Positions 11,983 to 24,499 are shown, counted from the stretch's first letter. The stretch is DNA of 64,000 nucleotides from Alligator mississippiensis (GCF_030867095.1 NC_081828.1:218333978-218397977), one strand, 5' to 3'. Numbers and translations are program-made. Notes: a model not told the origin generated them from the letters alone.

Positions 11983-13091
11983 CTAGTCACCCGCATGCGT
12001 CCGCAAGTGGTACTTGAGGGACTGTTTATATCGGAAGCACTTGGTACAGTGCGTGCATGGGTAGGGCCTCTCCCCGGTGTGGGCCCGTTGGTGCTCCAGC
12101 AGGTGATGCTTCTGCGTGAAGTTCTTCCCGCATTCCCCGCAGTGGTACGGCCTCTCCCCGGTGTGGATGCGCTGATGCTCCAGGAGGTGGTGCTTGCGGA
12201 TGAAGCCCTTGCCGCATTCCCCGCAGGCGTGGGGGCGCTCGCGGGTGTGGATGCGGTAGTGGTTGGTGAGCTTGGACTTCTCGCCGAAGGTCTTCTCGCA
12301 CTGCGTGCACTTGTAGGGGCGCTCGCCCGTGTGGGTGCGCTGGTGCCGCAGCAGGTGGGAGGGGCGGCTGAAGGCCTTCCCGCACTGCGGGCACAGGAAG
12401 GACATCTCGCTCTTGCCGGCGTGCACGCGCTGGTGCATGATGAGGCTGATCTGGAGCCGGAAGCTCTTGCGGCACTCGCCGCAGGTGTACGGCCTCTCTC
12501 CCACGTGCGTGATCTGGTGTTTGCTTAGGCTGGACTTGTGGCTGAAGCTGCTCTCGCACTCGGAGCACTTGTAGGGCTTGCCGGCTGGCGGGGGCCGCGG
12601 CTGGGGCTTGAGGCCGCGCTGGTCGCCAAAGGGGTCGGGGCGCCGGGCCACGCCACCCGCCCGCCGTGTGTGGCTGCGCTGGTGCAGCAGGAACTGCTGC
12701 TTGATGCGGAAGCTCAGGTCGCAGTCGTGGCACTCGTAAGGGCCCTCCTTGAGGTGGTTCCGCTGGTGGATGATGTAGTTGATCCTCAGCATGAAGCTCT
12801 TCCCGCACTCTGGGCAGATGTACGGCCGCTCCCGCGTCCGGTTCCTCTGGTGCATCACGGCTGCCTTCATCTCGCCAGCGTCTCTCTCGCAGGCGGTTGG
12901 CTTCCCCAGCAAGCTGCTGGACAGGCTCCGGGGCTGCATTTTGGAGCTGCAGTGAGCCTCGCGTGGCACCCCCGGGTCGTGGTTCTGGAAAACCTGCGGC
13001 TCCACCCGCCCCGAGAACATCGTGCAGGGCTCCAGGCTGTCGGGGTCCTCTTCCTCCTCGTCCTCCTCGGTTTTGATCACGATCCCATCAT
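11983..13091 (-). CDS. ZK2 exon 6 (nine C2H2 fingers, stop)
   Basis: The acceptor is CTTCCCCCAG|ATGATG and the stop TAG is at 11983. An acidic leader ([17 protein letters not shown]) is followed by nine C2H2 units, all with intact Cys and His pairs. Two gaps interrupt the array: an Arg/Pro-rich spacer between fingers 2 and 3, and a short one before finger 5. Fingers 7 and 8 are near repeats (KHHLLEHQR), suggesting recent unit duplication. The last finger has [10 protein letters not shown], the FRY-type finger that ends every array in this cluster. Confidence 0.93.
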
Positions 13092-16000
13092 CTGGGGGAA
13101 GGAATTTGAAAGGCAATGCACACCGCATTAATTTAAGGTTCTTATGATACAGAATCCCTCGACACACGCTGGAACTGACCCGAAGATTTGTTAGGAGCAA
13201 ATCAGCCGAAACCACTTTTGGCTTGGCTCTGGGAGGGCGGGGGGGAGGGTGGTCAGAGCAGGCTCAGCCCATCTGGAACTCTTAGGTCGCTACTGGATGA
13301 TGCTGAGAGGGAATCCAGGTGAGTTGCAACTACCCAAATCCCATCCTGCTGTTCCCCGGCAGGCAGTTGCTGTTTGCTAAGACTCTGTTTGCAGCAGGTC
13401 AGGGTTTCAGCTGTTTGCTGCGTGCAGATCTATTACAGCCTGCCTGACACAGAACCGCTCGTTAATGCAGCTCTGTGGGAACTGCTCCCAGGACAACGGC
13501 TTCAAGAGCCCTCTGCTCTCCTAGCAAAGAGTCTTGCAGTCCCCTGTCCTCAGGACTGTGTCTCAGGGATGTGTTTGGGGGCAGAAGGGGATTGTCCTGA
13601 AGCATGGTCAGAACCAGACCCTATACACAGTACACGCAGCTATCTTTTACTAGTGTTTTAAACCTTGGGGGGGTCAGGCATGGCTCAGCTTCCACAGGAG
13701 AGAACTACACGTATGGTAGCGAGGGAGACAACTGAAATCCCACGTGTTCGGGATTACCTAGGACAGAGCTCCTTGTATGGAAGAAACAAGCTGACTAAAT
13801 GTTTTATTGTCAAAAATGGTCCTGACTCGCTTTTTCAGAGCAGGGGCTGGGGAGTGAAAAGAAACAAAAGGCATCTCAGCCTAGAGCAACATCACTCTAC
13901 CGACCCTCGAGAGAGACAAGAAAAGGAGGTTTCAGAGGGGGAGGACATGGTACCGATCTTCCCAAGAGCCAACAAGCGCTCAGTACAGTTGCCGATGCCA
14001 CACTGCAAGAAAGGACTTTCCCCCAAGTCTGAATTTTGGATGGTGAAATCGTGCACGGGATGGAGGGGCCCACTGTTCTAGTCTGGGTATATTTTAGTTT
14101 TGCTTTAGGATTTTCTTTTTGGAGTCTCCCACACGAGAGGAGGATGTGTTAGGAACCCTAACAGGGCTGGCCTTTTTGGCCTCACGAACAAGGCAGGAGC
14201 AGAATGGAAAGTGTTTGCACCGGTCCCAAGGCTCAGGTATGAACTGCCCCGGTCTCTCTGGGACACTGAGCATAGGGGGCCAGGATCCAGGAAGGAAGGA
14301 AGAGGTGGCCACTGCTACCCACAAGGCTTGGGCTTTGATCAGGTGGGAATAGCACCTCAAGTCCCAGGCACAACTATATCTCTTCTGCAGTCAAGATGTC
14401 TGCTCCACTCGAGACAAACACAGAAACTGCCTCTCTCATGGCCCCTCTTAAGGGATGAGGCCCTTTCAGAGACGACCAGAGTTTAGCTGCTACACAGCAG
14501 TGATCCTAACACATGAGCAGGTACCAGCTGATCTCGGCTCGCCCTATGTACACAGCAAAGCTCCTCCTCTCCTGGGAAGCACTGCCCGATGGGCATGACC
14601 ACGTGAGAGCACAGCCCTTGATGCACTTTGTGTTTCCATCTGTTTCAGACTAGCTGGAGATGGAGAAGCATGCGTGTTTGATGTGAGCTCGCCCCGTCCC
14701 CTGTAGCATGCACCCACGGGGTCTCTTACCTGTGCAGTTCCCCTGGTGCACAATGACTCTCTTGATCTCGCCGTAGTCTGTCTCGTACTCTGCCGACTCC
14801 TCCAGCCCGTTTCCGGGGAGGTTTTGTGGCGGCGTCACCGAGCCGTACGGGCTCTCGCAGGTCGCTTCCTCGTCTGGGCTCTGGAAGCTCTCCTCCGATT
14901 GCCCCGACATCCCATGTAGCTCCAGGTTTTCGGGGCTGTCCTCAGAATGAAGATCTTCGGTTTTGATCACCACCCTTATACCCGCTGCGAACGAGGCGAG
15001 AACCCAAACATCGTTTGTACCAGTGGCTCAGGTTGAAGGGAACTGTTCTTGCTAACCTGTTACTGGTTCATGGTGGAGTCATGCCCCAGGAAGCCGACTT
15101 CAGGACACTGTGACCTCCACCGTTTGGGGGCTGTTTTGCCATTTTTGCAGAAGACAATTTGCTGTGATTCTGACTCCCCCTGGCTGAGACCTTAACTGAA
15201 GCCTCAGCCCCTGCTCATCTTAAATGGCATGTTCTTCCTAGATCCCCGTGCTCCCAGATTCAGGAGGTATCTGGCATCTTGTAGCCAGTATCAGCTCTTC
15301 TTCCTGGGCCATCTCACTCCAACCCTCCACCTCCTTTGACAACTTCCACTACACCCCTAGCCCAGCATCAGGGGACTCTCTCCCCAACCCGCTCCCCAGC
15401 CTCCCTGTTCCCCTGCGTGGTCACTCTTGCTGCTTTCATCTTGACCAGCTCTCTGCACAGGCCAGGGTGAAGTGGTACCCCTGGATCCCCAGGAACAAGG
15501 GGTTAAAACTCAAGTTTATCTTCCCACTTGCATTTGGACTGATGCATTCACAGAGGGTGGGTGAGTGAGTCCTGGGTCAGGACTCTCAGGACACTTGGGT
15601 TCAAGCCTTGGCAAAGCTATGACCTTGGTCAAGTCTCTTCATGTTCCCGGGGCCTTGAGTCACCTCTGCAAGGTGGGGACAGAGCTTTCCTGATTCAGAG
15701 GGACCCTGCTGGCTGTGAGGGGTTTGAGTGATGGGTGAGGAATAAGGATCTAAGAGTGTCAGCCTGGGAGGCAGAAGGCGGCTGGCTCCACTCCCAGAGA
15801 AGCCTGGCTGCTTCCCCAGGTAGAGGGTTTCTGTTCATTTCTGTGCTTACATTAAGGGAGTCTCCTTTGCTATTAAAAAGCAACACTTGCAGGAAGATCT
15901 TGCTGGCAGCAGCAATGTTGCATTCCCTGCTGAGCCCCTGGCCCAGCTCCCAGGGCCTCACACAACACCCCGCAGGGGCACTTGCTCCACGTGCTGATCT

Positions 16001-19000
16001 GGATCCAAGCAGAGCAATTGCTCATCCACACTGGGCCCACTTGAGCCCACAACAGACTCGGATCCCTCCTCTCCTCTTGCTGCCCCTGAACTGCCTCCCT
16101 CCCATCCTTCCTCCCTCCAGCAAGGAATATCCCAGGCTTCGCTCCCAACTGCACCCCTGCCCGTCAGTCTCAGCCCCACCCCGTTACTTCCCTCTGCAAG
16201 GGATGGTGCTATGGCTTCCTAAACAACAAGGATCACTACCCTCATGCGGTGTCACGTTCATCTGCTACTCACCTGCACTGGGGTCTGTGATGATTTCTCT
16301 CTCCTCCAAGTCCTGCTGATCCCCAATGCTTGACTCCCTGCCTTGTTCAACCTGAGACAGAGTGCCTGGCTTGGAAATTGCATAGTCTATTCCATGGAAG
16401 AGAAAGAGAGACTGTTGCATGGGAAACATACTAACATTGCCCCGACCTTTCCCCAGGGGAGACGATGGGAAAGACTCAAGAGTATCCAGAGTCTGCATCA
16501 GAGAAATGCATTTCCCAAGAGGTGGCTGGACTCCCTAGGCTCTCAGGTGGAAGGGGCTTCAAGGCCCCACTGCACAGTATGAAAAGACAGCCGCAGCTGA
16601 CAAAAAAACCGTGCTCCTCTGAGAATTTTCCCACTTCCTGGGTGACACGTGGCCTTATAGGGCACATGCACAAGACAGGGAGGCAAAGATGCATCCTGGC
16701 ACAGATGTGCCCAGGCCTGTCCTGACCACGTGCTCCAAACCCAGAAATCAGTGGGTGAAGATGCCCTTCTGCAGCTGCTCGAGACGGGACAGCTTCACCA
16801 ACGCAACAAGGATTCTGGGTTTGGAGCATGCATGCTGGCGGGGCATGGGGGGCAGTGCATGCTCAGGAGTACCCAAGACAGGATGTGGCGCTGCGTGGTG
16901 CAAACAAAGGAAATGGGATTTTCACTATCGGCTGCAATGGTGTTGGGGGTAGGCATGTGTCACCCATTCTTTCAACTGCCTCTGATGACTAGAACTGAAA
17001 GAGAGTAGGCAAAACGATAGTTCTGTGTTTGCCACCCCCGGTCTGTGCACCGTGCACACTCGACAGCGCTGCACTGCCCAGTTTCACTGTTTCCCCACCT
17101 GGCTTTCCCCTGGCCTGTATGTGGAGAGACTCGTGCCTCCTTTTATCTGGCAAACGGATGCAGTGTGAGCAGGCAGCACAGGCTTTTCCCACGTGTCCCA
17201 GCCCTGGCCAAAGAATCACATACAACACCGAAAAGGGCTACGCCCTCGGCATTGCCCGCAGCTGGAAAGCCATGGGAGTAGTCTCAAACGCACCCATGTG
17301 TGTCCTAAATCTCCTCTGAAATGGAACTGATCATCATCACACAGGGGCTGACGATGCCACTGCTGTTTCCACAAAAACCCAAAGCTACGGGCCACCAGAA
17401 AGGGACTTCAAACAAACAAGCAAAACCTGCCCCTCACCCAGGGAGATCAAAGACTCGTAATTGCTCCTCATCACGTTTCTGTACAGCTCCTTCTGCCATT
17501 CCTCCAGCTTCTCCCACTCCTTCTCGTTGAAGTAGACCGAGACGTCGTCAAAGGTCACCGGCACCTGGAACCACAAACCACATGTTCAGCACCCTCCCAA
17601 ACACCTGCTATCTTGAACGTTGCTGTGTCAAATGATGGAGAAAGCTGTGAGTCTCCAGCTTGCTTGGACATCAGTTCTCGATCAGCAAGATGAAGGGGCC
17701 ACAACTTGTTTCTGGAAATACCCCTCCAGCCCACGTTCCCAGTGATGACAAACCTCAACCAAAACCGTGGCTCTAAACGTTAGCGGGCTTAGATGCAGGA
17801 TCAGCGTCACTCCCAAATACACAGACCTGACTGCAAGCTTACCCACCTCCAGGGAACGGGAACGCCATTAAAATTAGTGCCGTTATACAAGAAACAAAAC
17901 AGGGTGAATGACATCTGAATAAGGGAGCATGGTTTATCCTGGTCTCTCCCGAGGATCTGACATAAAACCCCAAGTTCGATTACCCCAGAAGTCGGGGAAA
18001 CTCAGCTGTGGGCGCGAACAGGACGGCTTCGAACGGTCACTTGCTATCACACCAGCCTGGTTCAGATGTGTTTACTGTTTCCACACGCACACAAAGACAA
18101 ACCCAGATACACACTGATAATCATTCGCCGGATGAACTCCCTGTCGGTTCGCAAATCGTACTCAAACACAGCGCGGCTTTCCACGTCACTTGCCAAATAA
18201 CCGTTTCCATGGAGAGTTTTTGGGTGCAGCCGGCAGCTTTTTGGCGCGCCTGGATGAAGCTGGCTGGACTGGACGTCCCGAGATTTGCTCCGGTTGCCAG
18301 CGGGATGAACGCGACTCTTAGAAACAAGCTCCGGTGTGACTATTCATGCCTGCAAATTTGCCGCTGGCTTTCTGCGAACGTGAAGGCGCGTTCGCGTGCT
18401 TCCACGAGCGCCGCCGTCGGCGAATACGTCTCGCTAGAAGACGCGCGGGGTGCAAATGCATGAATTCTCCGACAGAAGCTTGTTTTCACCTACAGATTAT
18501 TTATAACCCGCTCAGTCCTAGCTACTTTTTCCCCCACTCCCTTAGTCTGTCTCCGTCCTTCCGCGACACCTCTTCCCCAATCTTTCCCGCCGCCTCGCTG
18601 CGTCCTGAATCGCAAGCTGCAATAGCGGGGAACCCGGTGTGATGCCCCCGCCCCTGCACAACCCGGCAAACTGGATCTGAGCATGCCCCGTCACACGCAT
18701 TGACATGGGAGATGTTACTGGCACGGGCATGGCGATCTCTCGAGGTCCCTTCCAGCCCTAACGTCTACGAAGCGCTCCTTCGACGCGGGGAGGCGGGGGA
18801 CCCGTGCGGCGGGCGCCTGCCGCGGCTGTGTTGCCTCCAGGAGCCGCCCGCGGCTGTGCGCGCGCGCTCACCTTGGGCACTTCGCCCTTGGCGCCGGGCG
18901 GCAGGCGCAGGATCCAGAAGTTCCTGTTCTTGAGCAGGTTCTCCATGTTCTCCAGGCGCCGCTGCAGCAGCCCGTACTCCTGGATGAGGCTGCCCAGCGC

Positions 19001-19391
19001 CGCGCACTTGCTGTCCAGCCGGCTGCCCAGCTCCGCGGCCGTTTTCTCGCAGTCCACGATCTTCTTCTCGGCCGTGCCCGTCCGCCCCTCCAGGTCCGAG
19101 AGGCGCGCGGCGTGGGCGTCCACCGCCCGCTCCACCGCCGTCGCCGTCGCCCCCGCCAGGGGGGCCTCCGCGGCGGTCTGCGTCTCCCGCTCCGACGACG
19201 TGCGCTCCTCGGGGACGCGGGGCGGCCGCGCGACCTGCGGGGAAAGGCGGACACGCGCGTCGCGTCAGGATGTGTGTGCGCGTGTGTGGGGGGGCGCCCC
19301 CATCCCCCCACCCCGCAAGGCCCCGCTGCGGCACTGCGCCCCCGCCCGCCCGCGGCCCGGCCCCGACGGCGGTGCTCACCCACTCGGCCAT
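11983..19391 (-). CDS. ZK2: DUF3669-KRAB zinc-finger protein, 9 fingers (gene span)
   Basis: Six coding exons join to 1,980 nt (659 aa plus stop) with consistent phases: 19380-19391, 18872-19234, 17438-17564, 16273-16386, 14730-14984 and 11983-13091. Residues 1-4 are MAEW. The DUF3669 coiled-coil lies at about 40-125, KRAB-A at 126-168, a KRAB-B-like segment (DYAISKP...) at 169-205 and an acidic linker at 206-290. Nine C2H2 fingers lie at about 381-656, mostly joined by TGERPY/TRERP linkers. It is probably a nuclear sequence-specific regulator; in this family KRAB usually recruits TRIM28, but DUF3669-linked KRABs are often weak repressors. Base-contacting residues (-1,2,3,6) by finger are LINI, IQQL, HSSK, LISM, RSHR, ESKN, RHHE, QHHE and YQSY. 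The gene looks intact. Orthology to a single human gene is not claimed. Confidence 0.88.
14730..14984 (-). CDS. ZK2 exon 5 (acidic linker resembling a zinc-finger exon start)
   Basis: This 255-nt exon has acceptor TCGTTCGCAG|CGGG and donor TGCACAG|GTAAGA. It keeps phase 1 on both sides, so the frame holds whether it is used or skipped. It encodes [20 protein letters not shown] and ends [14 protein letters not shown], just before an intronic GKRPR. This parallels the start of ZK2's own terminal exon ([19 protein letters not shown] ... [19 protein letters not shown]). It looks like the upstream part of a duplicated finger exon that now splices out before any finger. Confidence 0.8.
16273..16386 (-). 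CDS. ZK2 exon 4 (KRAB-B-like)
   Basis: This 114-nt exon has acceptor GGAATAG|ACTATG and donor AGTGCAG|GTGAGT, phase 1 to phase 1. It encodes [18 protein letters not shown] followed by an acidic stretch. This is the family's KRAB-B-like segment ([17 protein letters not shown] in relatives). Confidence 0.88.
17438..17564 (-). CDS. ZK2 exon 3 (KRAB-A)
   Basis: This exon is exactly 127 nt, the usual KRAB-A exon length. Acceptor GGTTCCAG|GTGCCG; donor TCCCTGG|GTGAGG. The translation has a full KRAB-A core: [18 protein letters not shown], then [10 protein letters not shown] and NYESLISLG. Confidence 0.93.
18872..19234 (-). CDS. ZK2 exon 2 (DUF3669)
   Basis: The acceptor is TTTCCCCGCAG|GTCGCG and the donor GTGCCCAAG|GTGAGC, giving 121 codons in phase 0. 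It encodes the coiled-coil core with [22 protein letters not shown] and [14 protein letters not shown]. It differs from its paralogues by an Arg/Pro/Thr-rich start and by losing the usual [10 protein letters not shown] opening, replaced by [10 protein letters not shown]. Extreme GC content follows from its place in the CpG island. Confidence 0.85.
19380..19391 (-). CDS. ZK2 exon 1 (MAEW)
   Basis: This 12-nt coding exon has ATG at 19391 inside GCCATGGC and ends at donor TGG|GTGAGC, phase 0. The same MAEW start is found in ZK4 exon 1. The start lies in a CpG island, and a second GGCCATGGCGGTGCG copy lies about 53 bp upstream (about 19440-19455). Confidence 0.72.
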
Positions 19392-19777
19392 GGCGGTGCG
19401 CGGCGCGGGGTGCGGGGCGCGCTAGGGCCCGGGCGCGGCGGCCATGGCGGTGCGGGGCGGCGAGTGCGGGGCGGGGCGGGGCGGTGCGGGGCGCGGGCGG
19501 CGGCGGGCGGACGCGCACGGACGGGGCCCCCGCGGAGCAGCGCGGACGGCCGGGCCGGGCGGAGCGTCGCCGGCAGCGGACGAGGCGCCAGCGCCACCTG
19601 CGGGCGGGGGGGGCGCACTGCACCCGGCGCGGCGCGGCGCGGCGCAACCGCAGCGCAGCGCAGCGCAGCGCAGGACGGGGCGGGCGCGCGGCGGCGCGGG
19701 CTGCCGGAGTCGCGGGACGGCGCGGCCGCAAACCTCCCCCGCTCCCACACGGGCGCGCCACACCGCCCTGGACACCA

Positions 19778-20172
19778 GCACTCCCTGACACCAGCACCGC
19801 CCTGGGCACCAGCACTCCCCATGACACCAACACCCCCATGACACCAGCACCGCCCTTGACACCAGCACCCCTTTGACACCAACACCGCCCTGGGCACCAG
19901 CACTCCCTGACACCAGCACCGCCCTGGACACCAGCACCGCCCTGGACACCAACACCGCCCTGGACACCAGCACCACCCTTGACAGCAGCACCGCCCTGGA
20001 CACCAGCACCCCCTTGACATCAGCACCGCCCTGGACACCAGCACCGCCATGACACCAACATCGACCTTGACACCAGCACTCCCCATGACACCAGCACCCC
20101 CTTGACACCAACACCACCCTGGACACCAGCACCACCCTTGACACCAGCACCCCCTTGACACCAGCACCCCAT
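19778..20172. repeat. Minisatellite, about 18-21 bp unit, upstream of ZK2
   Basis: Units of the type ACACCAGCACCGCCCTGG and variants (CCCCTTG, CCATG endings) are repeated about 20 times. The array begins just upstream of the ZK2 CpG island, on its promoter side. Confidence 0.92.
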
Positions 20173-22760
20173 GACACCTCGCCCCGTCCCCACCCCTGCC
20201 ACGGCCCGCGTCGTGGTGGCTGGGACACGTCCTCAGGAGGCGGCCGAGGCTCGGGAGAAGGCTCCAGGCGAGAGCCCGGCGAGGGCAGCTCCCAGGGGGC
20301 CTTCCACACCAACAGGATGGCTCCTTGCAGTGTAAGGACACGCGTGTAGCTGCATTACTCGTCTGTGGTTGATCGAGTACAACAGTCCGGGCTGTTTGGG
20401 GTGAAAATAGGGTGTCGGGCCTAGCCAATGCGCCGTGTATAACCTTGCCCCCATGGGAAAACCGAGTGAGGAGGCTGTGAGAAGGCCGAGGGGCGGCTCC
20501 TGCACCTAGCGCCTTGCGTGGATGGGACCCGGGCCGGGGTGGGGCTCTGGGCTGGGTCCGGTGCCGAGCCCGTCCTGCCAGCCCGCCCCGACGTGCGCAG
20601 AGCGGAGCCCCTGCCCAGCGAGGCGTGCCCCGCGCCCCTCGCCCTGTCCCATCGGGCGCGGGTGCCGAGCACGGCTGGACGTGAGCACAGCTTGCACGCG
20701 GCGGAGCCACAGTCCGACACGACATCGCTCACGGCGGCGCTTGCCCCCGGGGGGAAAGGCAGGGTGGAGTTGCACCTTCTGAACTAACTGCATCAGAGAC
20801 GCTTTCCTAAACAACTGCTCTTTTATTTCTGTCCAGAGGCGACGAAAGTCTACGAGGTGCAGCTCTGGCTTCAGACCCACGTGGCTAACCCTCTCTCTCT
20901 CCTGCCAAAATGTATGCCACCGCCTCCTTGTTGCACGCCGTCTTAGACGTCCTCTGCAAATCTGGAATCACCTTTTCCATCCTGAGGTCATCCCCACTGC
21001 TGCCGTCAGAGCAGCCGACGGCCCCGCTTGAGCTCTGGCCATAAGCAACTCCTCCTCCTCGGGGCTCACCGGGGCTGGGGCAAGCAGCCGCCCGGGCCGA
21101 GCTGCAGCCACGCCGCCACGCTTCCCTCGAGCAGCACCGGCCACGCCATCAGTAGCTACACGGGGAGAGGACACTGATTCCGCAGCAGTCATTAATGAGA
21201 CTTCTGCACGCACCGCCTGGCAGACAAAATGTCCGTAACGAAGCTAAGCAGCTATGACTCAGTTGCCTCGCGTACTACCGAGGGGAGGAAGAGGAAAGTC
21301 ACATTGTGTTGGAGCATAGACGTGCATTGCACTAACCAGATGCCCAGTACATTCAGCTTCCTCCCTGCCAAGGCTTCATGTGGGCAGTGCACCGAGCGCT
21401 GCAAAGGATAGCGATTACGAGTCATTTCACACCCTAATCTTTCCTTGTGCCTTTGACTATTTTTTCAATGCCGTCTTAATGGCGTGATTAGCCCCTTGGC
21501 CCCGTCTGTTTGCTTTTTGAGTCATATGGGGTATGCAAGCGGCGATTTATGCCAAAAAGCAGTCGTGCTCTGTGCACGACTCTCGTATCTTGCTCTGAGT
21601 CCGTGTCTTTGGGTGTACCGCTCCTTGGAAACACCCGTCCCAGCAACGCTGCACTGGCTGGACGGGCGGTACAACCTGCAGTGGGTAAGCCTGCAGCCCA
21701 TTTGGGGAAAGGTCCAGCAACAATTCATGCCTGGTTATTCCCCGTGCCTGGCTGGGGCCTCAGCTAATTGGGTGCATTATTGCCCTTGGATTCATTGATG
21801 TCCCAGGGGTTTTTTCTTCCCCCCTGCCCTCCTGCCTACATTCCCCACGTCAGCATCCGGGGTTTGCGCTAGTCGCCACCTCCATCACGACAACCTTCCC
21901 TTTGTTCTTGCTAGACCTCAGTGACCTCCCTTATCCCAGGCTAGAGCCATAAACGCAGCCCTCCACAGCTCCGGCATTAACCACTACGCTTCTGGTCTGG
22001 TGATAGACTTCTTCCACAAGTGCTTTAACACCATCCCACTCGGGCAGGCAGTTAGCAAACTCCGCTAGGCTGGGATATTGTTCGGGGGGGGGATGCCTCT
22101 TCTTTTATACGGATGCTCTACTCGCTTTTCCAGTTGTTTTGCTGTCCTGTTTGCTCTCCTGTTTCATAAATTCTCCTGTAATCTCACTGGAAGCTGCTCT
22201 GAGCTTTTTTAGGGAGGGAGGGAGGCATATCAATTGCATAAATAAAAAAATAGTTAGATTTTTGGGTTGTGCAGGCGGAGACTTTCCCTTCTCCCGAGCT
22301 TCAAATTTTAATTTCTGTAATGTCTGACTGCAGTTTTGTAGCAGAACCAGGGCCTCCGTGGTTAGAGCGACCCCACTCTGGTCTGCAAATCTGCCTTCAC
22401 TCTGGATCCATTTGGATGCAATCAAGGCAGCCCTTGGCCCCGGCTGCTGGGCTCCTTACTTCCTCCCACTCACCTGCATTCAATAGACAAATGGCTCTTA
22501 ACCTCTCTTCAAGATCCCTGTCCTGGCTTCCAAGAGAACAATAAACACATTAGCCAAATGAACTTCCCAGCTAATTGAGGATTTGAGCACCTTAACACAT
22601 CCTGTTTCACAGGGTTTGTTCCTGATCCGCATTCAAAGCCGTCCATTCTTAAGCAAAATGCAGACTATCTAAAAATGGGGAGTGTGATTGTGTATCCACA
22701 TTGTGGTGGTTAAGTGTCCCCCCAGGCAGGCCTTCTCCACATCCTTAACAGTGCAGCTGC
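20172..22760. other. Intergenic, with one possible LINE relic
   Basis: No gene is recognised. At about 21985-22085 the plus strand translates to SSGINHYASGLVIDFFHKCF and then NTIPLGQAVSKLR, which resembles the [10 protein letters not shown] region of non-LTR reverse transcriptases with one stop. This is a low-confidence LINE remnant. Confidence 0.35.
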
Positions 22761-23180
22761 CTCTGTCTACCTCATTTGTGAATCCACAAGCTGGGGTAGG
22801 GCTGCCCGTAGGACCCAAGCAACATCACTTGAATCCACAGGTGGACTGTCGTGGGCAATCCCTTGCAGCGGAGGATCATTGTTTGCCATGACTGCCTTAG
22901 CTGTGTGTCCCACCATGGCTGGCGAGGCAGAGCTGGGCTCTGTTGCAACTGGGGCACGTGTTTGCATGCCGGGCGGGTGGCGCTGGATGCTTGATTTGGT
23001 CCATGACACGCTGTTTCTGCTGTTGCTGCTTTTCCATCTCTTGTTGCCATCGTGAGGTTTCAAAGTACCAAGAGCCCTTCCTCCATTTGGGGTGGTCCTG
23101 GGCGATCGTCTCCCCCGAGCTGATGTCGATGCTGCATTTTTTTCAAGTTGACCTTGAGGATGTCCTTGAAGCACTTTCTC
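22760..23180 (-). repeat. Non-LTR retrotransposon relic, C-terminal part
   Basis: On the minus strand the bases just before 23174 and the following frame read like the end of a LINE ORF2, with LQGHPQGQLEKNAAS close to the DILKVNLKKC motif, then a KWR-like region. It faces away from the fragment at 23220-23640. Confidence 0.45.
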
Positions 23181-23219
23181 TGCTCTCCTCTTGCGCGTAC
23201 GCCTGGACTGAGCTAGGAA

Positions 23220-23640
23220 AATGAAACTCTATATGAAGAACAGATGGTCGGAAGACAAGAGGAAGGAGATTCAACACCTTGCTAACATCCACAACATGCA
23301 CAGGGTTTTTCAGTGCCACCAGAGCCATCTACGGTCCGAGCACTTGGGGACCAACCCCCTTGAGACCTAAGGATGTTGGAGAAATGATCAAGGAAAGGGG
23401 AACCGTCAATGCCCATCGGAAGGAGCATTTTGAAAGTGGACTGCAGCCATTTGTCTGCATGGATGCAAATGTTAACAGGGTCCCCAAGGCCCAAGGTCTT
23501 GGCCATTGCCTGGACCGAATGAGGGGAGCACTGGAAGGTCTCACTAAAATGTTGAGACCCTGTCACCCTCTCAGTCATGAACACCTTCACCTTCTTCCCA
23601 GGTCCTCCCCTCTTCACTGCCAATAATGCACAGATGTCGG
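23220..23640 (+). repeat. Non-LTR retrotransposon relic, central ORF2 part
   Basis: Frames on the plus strand show MKNRWSEDKRKEIQHLANIH, GFFSATRAIYGPSTWGPTPL and a RKEHFES end. This is the conserved segment between the endonuclease and reverse-transcriptase domains of LINE ORF2. Frames shift between blocks, so the copy is dead. Confidence 0.55.
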
Positions 23641-24499
23641 GAGGAGCCACATAGACACATGCCCTGTAACGTGTTCCTCCATGGAGCGTGCCCAGCTTCA
23701 GGTAGGAAGTTAACCCTCATCCCACTCTGTGCAGCGCCACGTTACAGCTCCCACTAGGCACTTGTAATCTTTATCTCCTGCACCTGCTATTCAAGCGGCC
23801 CATTTTTCTCCTGGCTCTCCTGGTGCTGTTTGGAGACCCTCGTTCGCGCCCCCAGTGATCCTGGCAGCAGGGTGTCTTTTCTGACGTACCGTTTTGTTAT
23901 CCTCAGCTCAGGTTTCCCACTCTGGGCTGAGCCTGGCCCAGTGCGTCTCTCCAGTCTCACCCTTCTTGGTGTGTTCCTCTGTAATGGGTGCCCATCAGAA
24001 ATGCCATCCTGGGGCCGCCTAGTCCAGTATCCTGTTCCTCGCACCAGTGCTAAAGGGAAGAATAGCTATTCAGGGCTTGTACAGACAGATCTGTCCCCTG
24101 CCCCTCTTCCTCTAGCTTCTAGCAGCCTAAATTTGGAGGTTACGGCCCTAGTATCACCAGCGACCTACCCAGCCAAGTCAAGGTTTCTTCCCTTGTCCGG
24201 AGAGGATGATCCCCAGGCCAGAGAGCTTTGCAAAGCTTCTCTAATTGTCCCTTCAGGCTCACCCAGGGACGCCAAATTACCCTCAAGTGGCTGCTGGCGG
24301 CTGTAGCCAGCCAGTACCTCAATGGCCAGACCCTTCCCGCTGCCCCAAATTGGGAGGTGCTCCCAGGGATTCAGTCTGAGGGGGCTCAGCGGGGTCCGTT
24401 TTACTGAATGAGCTCGGGGGATAGAGTATGGTTTGCCCCAAATTTGTTCCAGCTTCCCTGGCAGCGATGCCAAATCAGCCCAGTTCACAAGCCATGTCC

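Larger units (their letters stand above)
18780..19760 (-). promoter_or_regulatory. ZK2 CpG-island promoter
   Basis: A dense CpG block covers exons 1 and 2 and about 370 bp upstream. It holds a CAGCG run at 19650-19673 and two GGCCATGGCGG motifs near the start codon, which resemble YY1 sites. No TATA box is visible. Confidence 0.6.

Noticed and set aside
12538-13131. Plus-strand frames opposite the ZK2 finger exon, also opposite ZK3, ZK4 and ZK5 fingers
   Set aside because: They are complements of repeated C2H2 codons and have no support of their own.
19376-20725. 449-codon minus-strand frame with GCWCQG repeats
   Set aside because: The translation is of a minisatellite plus CpG-rich DNA, with no family similarity.
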